Assembly (NCBI GenBank): GCA_964383325.1
Contig: CAYLGY010000051.1
Location: 1 to 20,019 of the forward strand
Length of the DNA stretch: 20,019 nt
Direction: 5' to 3'
Source of the DNA: CAYLGY01 sp964383325
Lineage (GTDB): Bacteria > Pseudomonadota > Alphaproteobacteria > Rhizobiales > Rhizobiaceae
Shown here: in pieces, positions 1 through 5,468 of the stretch
Layout: every line of letters begins with the position of its first letter
Position numbering within the stretch: the stretch's first letter is position 1
Position numbers and translations under genes: made by a program
The notes under the pieces: generated by a model
What the model saw: only the letters and a program-made list of their open reading frames with translations
Database searches by the model: none
Told to the model about the DNA's origin: nothing

Positions 1-1579
1 TCTCGAAATCGGACACCAGCACGTCGATGCGGACATTCCAGAGCCCGGGCAGGGGGAGCTGGACGTTCCCGACCCGCCATTCGCCATCGGCATCGCGGCT
101 GGCTTCGCGGCGGAACGGCTCGATGCCAGCTCGCGGACGGGCGAAGAGAAAGCTGACTTCCTTCGCTTCCAGCGTTTCGAACTCACCGGTAAGGAGCATG
201 GCGGAAACGCTGACGGTTCCGGCTCTGCCGGGCATGATGGTCAGGTCCGCCATGCCATTCGCGGTGTGGATATGCCTGACGACCGGCGCGGTCCCGGCGA
301 CGGCAAGCGCGCGCGGCGGCGGCGTGAACCGCCAGCCGGCGACGATGCCGAGGACCAGCAGCGCGAGCAGGATCTCCGCGAAGATCGCGCCGGCCAGCAG
401 ACGCCTTGCGCCGGAATTGCCTGCCATGGCGGGGGCAGTCAGGCGCCAGCGATTTACCCCCGCCAGCACGAAAATGCCGACAAGCAGGGCCAGTTTTGCA
501 AGCAGGAGCCGCCCATAGTCGGTGCTGGCGAGTGCCTGAGGCTGGCGTAGCTGGACCATCGCCAGAACGAGGCCGGCGAGCGCCAGAATGGCGATCGGGA
601 TCGGGATCAGGCGCGAGAAGCGGCGCAACGCTTCGCTTGTGCCTGGCAGATCTCGGCGCAGGGCGAGCGCGAGGGGCACCAGCGCCCCGATCCATGCTCC
701 AACACCGAGGACATGCAGGAAGACAGCCGGGCGCATCAGCCATTGTGGCGATGCTGCGCTCGCATGGCCGGAGAGCGCGAGCGCAAGGCCGCAGATGAGC
801 CAGGCGCCGAAAGCGGTGACTTTTCCCATGGCTCCCTGCAGCGTCAATGCCGCGGCGGCAAGAAGGAACGACAGCAGGGCAGTTTTGACCGTCATGCCAA
901 GGCTGGTTCCGAGAGCGGCTTGCCATACGGCCGGGTCCGAAAGGTGGGAGAATGACACCCCGAGGGCATCGAGCCCCTGCAGGCCAAGGGAGGCAAGCGC
1001 GCCGGCTGCTCCGAGGAGGAGAGCCGTGGCCAGGATCCTACTTCCAGCCCGTTCATGCGGCAGCAGCATGTGCCGGGCGAGAACGCCGCCAACACCGATG
1101 AACATGCCGCTCAGCAGCATGACCCTGGCAATCCACAGGCCTACGCGCACTGCGGGGTCGGCCTGGTCCGGCAGGCCGGATTTGACGCCGGTTGGCGCTC
1201 CGATGGAAAAGATCAGGGAGCCACCGACCGGGTGGCCGTCGGCCGACACGACGCGCCAGGACAGCACATGCGTGCCTTGATCCAGCTCGCCCAGGACCTC
1301 GATCTCGACGCGATCCTTGCGAACATCGAAGCGGTCAAGCTCGCGGACATTTCCATCCGGGCCGGCCAGGCGCAGGGCCAATGGCGTGACCGGCTCACTG
1401 AAAATCAGGGCAAGGCTTGCGGGTGGGGCTTGCAGCATCGACCCGTCCGAAGGCTCGCTGGCCCGTAAGACCGCATGTGCATGCGCCAGCGTCACATCCA
1501 GCAGCAGGATCACCAGCAGCCAGACTGCCAGCCGCATACGGGGCCGCGGATGGAAAAGGGAGACTGGTCCCGGCTTCAT
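1..1579 (-). CDS. CopC-CopD fusion copper resistance/import membrane protein (partial, runs off left edge)
   Basis: I translated this by hand; 526 codons are present and the C-terminus lies outside the window. After a signal segment (about residues 15-34) comes a CopC domain: cleavage after LAHA would leave His35 as the new N-terminus, and the family motif SADGHPVGG (Asp114, His116) follows, the usual Cu(II) ligand set. From about residue 140 there are many hydrophobic helices of the CopD type (for example VMLLSGMFIGVGG and FLHVLGVGAWIGALVPL). The last ~100 residues form a soluble tail, probably periplasmic. Known role of the family: periplasmic copper binding coupled to movement across the inner membrane. 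The start at 1579 has AGAAGGG upstream; an internal Met at 1537 would keep the signal peptide but has no ribosome site. It lies 44 bp after the YcnI gene, so the two probably form an operon. Confidence 0.87.
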   Translation of the reverse strand, partial: MKPGPVSLFHPRPRMRLAVWLLVILLLDVTLAHAHAVLRASEPSDGSMLQAPPASLALIFSEPVTPLALRLAGPDGNVRELDRFDVRKDRVEIEVLGELDQGTHVLSWRVVSADGHPVGGSLIFSIGAPTGVKSGLPDQADPAVRVGLWIARVMLLSGMFIGVGGVLARHMLLPHERAGSRILATALLLGAAGALASLGLQGLDALGVSFSHLSDPAVWQAALGTSLGMTVKTALLSFLLAAAALTLQGAMGKVTAFGAWLICGLALALSGHASAASPQWLMRPAVFLHVLGVGAWIGALVPLALALRRDLPGTSEALRRFSRLIPIPIAILALAGLVLAMVQLRQPQALASTDYGRLLLAKLALLVGIFVLAGVNRWRLTAPAMAGNSGARRLLAGAIFAEILLALLVLGIVAGWRFTPPPRALAVAGTAPVVRHIHTANGMADLTIMPGRAGTVSVSAMLLTGEFETLEAKEVSFLFARPRAGIEPFRREASRDADGEWRVGNVQLPLPGLWNVRIDVLVSDFE

Positions 1580-1623
1580 CGAATTCGAGCCCTTCTGCCG
1601 GGCGACGCATCGCCAGTTGCCGA

Positions 1624-2154
1624 TCAATGGCCGCCGGAGCGTTCCAGCAATCTCAGCCCAGGCGCCGGCTTTTTCAGATCATGCACGGATTGGCCATCCT
1701 CCGGGATCTCGATCCAGCGCTCCGCAAGCCCGCCTTCGCATTCCTGCACGACGCGGAAATGGAGGGTGCTGCCGGCCTCGAGATCGTCGGCGAGCCGTCC
1801 ACGGATGACGAACTCGTCAAATTCATCGTCGGGTAGGCTGCCGCCGCTCCAGATGATCTCGACGATGCCCTCGGTTGTCTCGACGCCGTGGTTGACATGG
1901 GGCTGGTCGAGTGGGCCCACGATCTTCTCCAGTGTCCATCCGGCTTTCGCCATAGGCTTGGCGCCATGGAAGCCCGGCGGAATTCTCACGCGCACCGATC
2001 GGGTCGGCTTGCCCTCGCAGCCATGCGGGACGATCAGGGCCGCCCTGTGGGCAGAGCCCGCCGTCCCGGTGTCGGGTTCCAGAACGACATGGGCCGACGC
2101 GGACGCAGCTGCCACTGCCAGCGCGACGGATGCGAGCCAGATTCTGTTCAGCAT
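1624..2154 (-). CDS. ycnI: YcnI-family (DUF1775) periplasmic copper-binding protein
   Basis: The 176-residue product has a clean signal peptide (about residues 1-21, ending ASASA). The mature protein then begins with His22 in HVVLEP, and the DUF1775 core follows (CEGKPTRSVRVRIPPGF, then GWTLEKIVGP). Members of this family bind copper with the N-terminal His and a nearby Glu, here probably Glu26; that is family knowledge and was not shown here. The start is supported by GGAGGT seven bases upstream. The next gene downstream on the same strand is a CopC-CopD fusion, the same pairing as ycnI-ycnJ in Bacillus, which strongly supports a copper role. The protein ends without an extra C-terminal membrane helix, so it is probably free in the periplasm. 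Confidence 0.88.
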   Translation of the reverse strand: MLNRIWLASVALAVAAASASAHVVLEPDTGTAGSAHRAALIVPHGCEGKPTRSVRVRIPPGFHGAKPMAKAGWTLEKIVGPLDQPHVNHGVETTEGIVEIIWSGGSLPDDEFDEFVIRGRLADDLEAGSTLHFRVVQECEGGLAERWIEIPEDGQSVHDLKKPAPGLRLLERSGGH

Positions 2155-2235
2155 GCAGCCACCTCCGGGGAATCACTGAATCCGACGGGCAGCATCGCCG
2201 TTCCGTTCCTATCGGACAAGATCAATATGCCGGAC

Positions 2236-2249
2236 GCGCCAGGTGGCGC
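2236..2249. promoter_or_regulatory. Inverted repeat in the leader of the copper operon (possible operator)
   Basis: GCGCCA-GG-TGGCGC is a 6+6 inverted repeat with a 2-bp centre, 82 bp upstream of the ycnI-like start. Its place suggests an operator for the copper genes, but it matches no copper-regulator site that I can name, and GC-rich DNA yields such repeats by chance. Confidence 0.25.
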
Positions 2250-2394
2250 AGTTGCAATGCTGACGTAAATCATCAAATATTGGTTTCAGATCATTGTATA
2301 CAAAGGATAATAAAGCGACAGATATCGCCGGAATGTCCCGCCGCGCTTGCGCATCGCCGGACGTCACGGTGGCAGAGAAATCCTTCGACGAAAA

Positions 2395-2612
2395 CATCAG
2401 GTCGGCAAGCGAATAGCGGCCCAGCATTGAGGGCGTCAAGCGCCTCGCTGATCCACCGGGCAGGTGGCAACAATGGGTTATCCGTCTGGTGCAAGGGCGA
2501 GGGTGAACCCGCCCGAACGCCCGCGAACGCCCTTCAGAGAACCCGACTGGATGAGCAGGTGCACCACCTTCTTCACATGCGCGCGCGATGCGCGAAGGTT
2601 GTCAGGCTCACC
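2395..2612 (-). pseudogene. Decayed NsrR-like Rrf2 family regulator (frameshifted, N-terminus missing)
   Basis: Three blocks in three reading frames line up in order with an NsrR/Rrf2 protein. Block 1 (2481-2588) reads SRAHVKKVVHLLIQSGSL then KGVRGRSGGFTLALAPDG and a stop; it is the recognition helix and wing. Block 2 (about 2426-2479, another frame) reads NPLLPPARWISEALDALN, matching the segment that normally carries the iron-sulfur cysteines (CPL.PAC.L); the cysteines are gone. Block 3 (2395-2427, third frame) reads MLGRYSLADLM, the typical NsrR ending (LDRYTLADL). The first ~45 residues and about 20 residues between blocks 1 and 2 are absent. The gene cannot make a working sensor. NsrR assignment is by recall of the family, so a related Rrf2 member is possible. 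Confidence 0.68.
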
Positions 2613-2636
2613 AGCGCTTACTCCAATGGAAGGCGC

Positions 2637-2888
2637 TCATGCTGCAGCCCGGTCCGGCTTGCGCATGGTCTCGGCCAGCTTCGCCGCCCGCGCCATCCAG
2701 AGCTTCAGATGACCCTGGTCCTCTTTCGAGAAGCGGGCGCGGCGCTTCAGGTCAGCGAAGGTGTCGCCTGGCCGGCAGCGCGCATATTCGTCCGCAACCA
2801 GTGACTCATGCCAGGCGCGCACCTCCGGATCCTCGGGGCCGATTTCATGCGTAAGACCATTGACCGACATCACGATCCGTTCCTGCAT
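2637..2888 (-). CDS. Small hypothetical protein, 83 residues
   Basis: I do not recognise the family. The product is charged and soluble with no signal peptide or membrane helix; the middle (VRAWHESLVADEYARC, then DTFADLKRRARFSKEDQGHL) looks like an alpha-helical domain. The chosen start at 2888 has GGGAGAA seven bases upstream; the in-frame Met at 2870 lacks such a site, and the open frame extending up to 3041 has none either. The stop lies next to the Rrf2 remnant on the same strand, so the two may once have been one operon with this gene first. Codon use is like the neighbours, which supports a real gene. Function unknown. Confidence 0.6.
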   Translation of the reverse strand: MQERIVMSVNGLTHEIGPEDPEVRAWHESLVADEYARCRPGDTFADLKRRARFSKEDQGHLKLWMARAAKLAETMRKPDRAAA

Positions 2889-2948
2889 CGTCAAGTTCTC
2901 CCTGCTTCCTGAACTATCAGATCCGTCTCCATGGCTTCGAGGGCAATG

Positions 2949-2954
2949 AGTATA
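2949..2954 (-). promoter_or_regulatory. Possible -10 box of the 83-residue gene
   Basis: TATACT on the minus strand, about 60 bp upstream of the start at 2888. No good -35 box lies 16-18 bp further up, so this is weak. Confidence 0.25.
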
Positions 2955-3000
2955 GCACCGATGTCGCAACCGCAGGGTGCGCCGCTCGTCACGCAGAAAC

Positions 3001-3055
3001 ATCGTTCCGCATGTCCATGGCTGCCTCAAGCCTCCGTTCATGGAGCTTTACCTAA
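3001..3055 (+). repeat. Left copy of the 55-bp gap-flanking repeat
   Basis: These 55 bases, from ATCGTTCCGC to CTTTACCTAA, recur exactly at 3156-3210. Each copy abuts the N run, so they are the overlapping ends of two contigs and not a biological repeat. Confidence 0.9.
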
Positions 3056-3155
3056 NNNNNNNNNNNNNNNNNNNNNNNNNNNNNNNNNNNNNNNNNNNNN
3101 NNNNNNNNNNNNNNNNNNNNNNNNNNNNNNNNNNNNNNNNNNNNNNNNNNNNNNN
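3056..3155. other. Assembly gap of exactly 100 N
   Basis: A round 100-N spacer, the usual placeholder for a join of unknown size. Both sides carry the same 55-bp sequence, which suggests that the contigs really overlap and that nothing is missing. Confidence 0.95.
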
Positions 3156-3210
3156 ATCGTTCCGCATGTCCATGGCTGCCTCAAGCCTCCGTTCATGGAG
3201 CTTTACCTAA
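3156..3210 (+). repeat. Right copy of the 55-bp gap-flanking repeat
   Basis: Identical to 3001-3055 over all 55 bases and starting immediately after the last N. Confidence 0.9.
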
Positions 3211-3435
3211 GATATAGGCTGAAAAAGAGCAGGGTGGCACTGACCCATGTTCCTCCCTGGACGCCGGCCTTGATGAGTGTAGCCGCACGGACGCAGTTGG
3301 GGGTCCGCGCCTGAAGGTCGAGCCTGCTCCGGTATTGCCAGCATGACAACGGAAGCCTGTCGCTTCGCGTCATGGCAGGAATAGCGGCACCGGGAACGAG
3401 GTCTTCCAATCCAGAGCTTTCCGCAGGAAGTGACG

Positions 3436-3449
3436 CACGCTATAGCGTG
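3436..3449. promoter_or_regulatory. Perfect 14-bp palindrome upstream of the aminotransferase
   Basis: CACGCTATAGCGTG is a perfect palindrome ending 35 bp before the start codon at 3485. Its position suits a repressor site or overlap with a promoter (TATAGC could serve as a -10). No second copy was seen. Confidence 0.35.
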
Positions 3450-3484
3450 TATTCTGTCTGTCTACCCAATTCGAGAGGAACGCC

Positions 3485-4351
3485 ATGCCAGGCCGTATCG
3501 TATATGTGAACGGACAATGGAAGAGCGAGACCGAGGCCACAGTGTCGATTTTCGACCGTGGGTTTCTCATGGCCGATGGCGTCTACGAGGTAACGTCGGT
3601 GCTCGGCGGCAAGCTGATCGATTTTGACGGACATCGCGCACGACTGACCCGCTCGCTTTCCGAACTTGGAATGGATGACCCCTTTACCGGCGATTCCCTG
3701 CTTGCTCTGCACCGCGAGATCATGGAGCACAACGGGCTCGTCAATGGCGCCATCTACCTGCAGGTGACCCGCGGCAATCCGGGGGATCGTGATTTTGTCT
3801 TTCCGGATCGGGAAACAACCCCGCAAACGGTGGTGATGTTCACCCAGCAACGGCCCGACCTCGACGATCCCTATCCAATCCGCAAGGGGCTGAAGATCAT
3901 GACCTTGCCGGATCTGCGCTGGGGCCGGAGGGACATCAAGACAATCCAGCTTCTTTATGCCTCGATGGCCAAGACAGAGGCCGTCCGAAAAGGCAAGCAT
4001 GACGCCTGGCTGGTCGAGGACGGCCATGTCACCGAAGGAAGCTCCGCCAATGCCTATATCGTCCGTGGGGGGGAGATCGTCAGCCATCCCCTGACCAACC
4101 GGGTGCTGCATGGCATCACGCGTGCATCCCTGCTGAAATTCATCGAAGGGACGGGCTATCGGCTCAGCGAACGCCGGTTTACGGTTGAAGAGGCAATGTC
4201 GGCCGACGAAGCCTTCATTACTTCGGCGACCACTTTCGTAACACCTGTCGTGGAGATTGACGGACATGCTGTCGGCGATGGAAAGATTGGCCCGGTCGTG
4301 CAGCAATTGCGCCGCATCTATGTTGACGAGTGCCTGAGGCGCGCCACCTGA
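3485..4351 (+). CDS. dat: D-amino-acid aminotransferase (class IV PLP enzyme)
   Basis: The 288-residue length and fold signature fit fold-type IV transaminases. The N-terminal block DRGFLMADGVYEV (24-36) is typical of D-alanine transaminase. The PLP lysine is probably Lys152 in RRDIKTIQLL, and EGSSANAYIV (184-193) is the cofactor phosphate-binding and external-face glutamate block. ITSATTFVTPVVEIDG near the C-terminus is the usual last motif. Expected reaction: reversible transfer of an amino group from D-alanine and other D-amino acids to 2-oxoglutarate, giving D-glutamate for the cell wall or allowing D-amino-acid use; it acts in the cytoplasm. GAGAGGAA precedes the start. A branched-chain or aminodeoxychorismate lyase role is less likely from the motifs. 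It is 39 bp from the export operon, so co-transcription is possible though functionally unexplained. Confidence 0.88.
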   Translation: MPGRIVYVNGQWKSETEATVSIFDRGFLMADGVYEVTSVLGGKLIDFDGHRARLTRSLSELGMDDPFTGDSLLALHREIMEHNGLVNGAIYLQVTRGNPGDRDFVFPDRETTPQTVVMFTQQRPDLDDPYPIRKGLKIMTLPDLRWGRRDIKTIQLLYASMAKTEAVRKGKHDAWLVEDGHVTEGSSANAYIVRGGEIVSHPLTNRVLHGITRASLLKFIEGTGYRLSERRFTVEEAMSADEAFITSATTFVTPVVEIDGHAVGDGKIGPVVQQLRRIYVDECLRRAT

Positions 4352-4390
4352 CAGCCTGTGCCATCCGCCTATGGTCAATCCTGAAGGCCG

Positions 4391-5467
4391 ATGCTACCGG
4401 TAAGCCGGAAATCGCTGAAGCAATCGGTCGTGAGAATCGGGATGATGAAGTTTTTCCGCATTGCTTTCGGGGTTGTCGTGGTTCTTGCAACCCTTGCAGC
4501 CATCGCCTGGTATGTATGGGACCAGGCAACCGGCGGAATGCCTGAGGGCATCGCCATGGGCAATGGCCGCATCGAGGCAGAACAGATCGATGTAGCGACA
4601 CGCATGCCGGGCCGGGTTTTGCAGATTCTGGTGCAGGAAGGCGATCTGGTCGAGGCGGGTGACGTGCTGGCCGTGATGGATACGGCCGAACTGGAGGCGC
4701 AGCTGGCGCGGGCCGAAGCCGATGTGGCGCGCGCCGAGAGCCAGGTTGCGGAAGTGCGTGCGCTGATCGAGCAGCGGCGCGCCGACCTGCGTCTGGCCCA
4801 GGAGGAGCATGAGCGGGCCCGTTCCCTGGCCGAACGCGGAGTCAGTTCGCAATCAACGTTGCAACAGCAGGCAGCCCGGCGGGCCTCGGCGGAAGCGGCT
4901 CTGAATGCTGCCATCGCACAGCTTCAATCTGCCGAGCGCGGTGTAGATGCCGCGAGGGCGCTAGTGAACCAATACCATACCCAGATCGCAGATGCGACGC
5001 TTACCGCGCCAGCCTTCGGCCGCATCCTCTATCGCCTGGCGCAGCCGGGGGAAGTTCTGGGCGGTGGAGGCAAGGTGGTGACGCTGCTGGATCTCAGCCA
5101 GGTCTATATGGAGATTTTCCTGCCGGCGGCGGAAGCCGCGCGGACCGCGGTCGGCGCCGAAGCGCGGATCCGGCTGGATGCGATTGATTACGCAATTCCG
5201 GCCTATGTCAGTTTCATTTCGCCGGAGGCGCAATTTACCCCGAAGCAGGTGGAGACGCGCGACGAGCGCGTGAAGCTGATGTTTCGCGTGAAGGTGCGGG
5301 TGCCAGAGGAACTTGTTCGCGCCTATATCGATCAGGTGAAGACCGGAATTCGCGGCGTGGCCTTCATTCGCCTGATAGGCGCGGCAGACGATTCATGGCC
5401 GGCCGACCTTGTCGGCAAGCCCATTCCTCCGGAGGCGCTGCCGTCAGGCCTTGCACCCGGGAACTGA
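4391..5467 (+). CDS. yhiI: HlyD-type membrane fusion protein (YhiI-like)
   Basis: The 358-residue product has one membrane-spanning segment near the N-terminus (FFRIAFGVVVVLATLAAIAW), then the split lipoyl/beta-barrel pattern of HlyD adaptors: GNGRIEAEQIDVATRMPG (first half), a long charged, alanine-rich coiled coil (about 95-190), then DATLTAPAFGRILYRLAQPG (second half). It would sit in the inner membrane, reach into the periplasm and link the permeases to an outer-membrane exit. The downstream partners and the length (E. coli YhiI is about 355 residues) support the yhiI assignment. Two starts are possible: 4391, and 4442 (MMKFFRIAFG), which gives a more typical short N-terminus; ribosome sites are weak at both. 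It ends one base before the next start codon. Confidence 0.87.
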   Translation: MLPVSRKSLKQSVVRIGMMKFFRIAFGVVVVLATLAAIAWYVWDQATGGMPEGIAMGNGRIEAEQIDVATRMPGRVLQILVQEGDLVEAGDVLAVMDTAELEAQLARAEADVARAESQVAEVRALIEQRRADLRLAQEEHERARSLAERGVSSQSTLQQQAARRASAEAALNAAIAQLQSAERGVDAARALVNQYHTQIADATLTAPAFGRILYRLAQPGEVLGGGGKVVTLLDLSQVYMEIFLPAAEAARTAVGAEARIRLDAIDYAIPAYVSFISPEAQFTPKQVETRDERVKLMFRVKVRVPEELVRAYIDQVKTGIRGVAFIRLIGAADDSWPADLVGKPIPPEALPSGLAPGN

Positions 5468-5468
5468 A

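Larger units (their letters stand above)
2155..2636. other. Intergenic stretch without an intact gene
   Basis: This 482-bp stretch holds the leader of the copper operon (about 2155-2390) and a decayed Rrf2-type regulator (about 2395-2612, listed separately). Short open frames here are fragments of that remnant. A near-palindrome lies at 2236-2249. I see no RNA gene or insertion sequence. Confidence 0.6.
2889..3484. other. Divergent intergenic region containing a scaffold gap
   Basis: Between the 83-residue gene and the aminotransferase there is no convincing gene. It contains a possible -10 box for the leftward gene, a 100-N gap with duplicated flanks, and a 14-bp palindrome. If the duplicated flank is collapsed, the true spacing is about 440 bp. 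Open frames that cross the Ns are artefacts. Confidence 0.7.

Noticed and set aside
183..926. Open frames of 100-250 codons in the first 1.5 kb on both strands
   Set aside because: The CopC-CopD frame on the minus strand covers this DNA, with clear domain motifs, and is merely cut by the window edge.
2209..2439. Separate small gene of 76 codons
   Set aside because: Its start reads as the C-terminal end of an NsrR-like protein and the rest has no sense; it is part of the pseudogene and leader region.
3001..3210. 55-bp direct repeat as a mobile-element footprint or attachment site
   Set aside because: Both copies abut the N run exactly and the length suits an assembly k-mer; no transposase or integrase lies near.
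2931..3314. Open frames that cross the 100-N gap
   Set aside because: The Ns are placeholders and the flanks are one duplicated 55-mer, so any frame through them is artificial.
3440..4378. Open frame of 312 codons on the minus strand
   Set aside because: It is the shadow of the D-amino-acid aminotransferase and shows no family motif.
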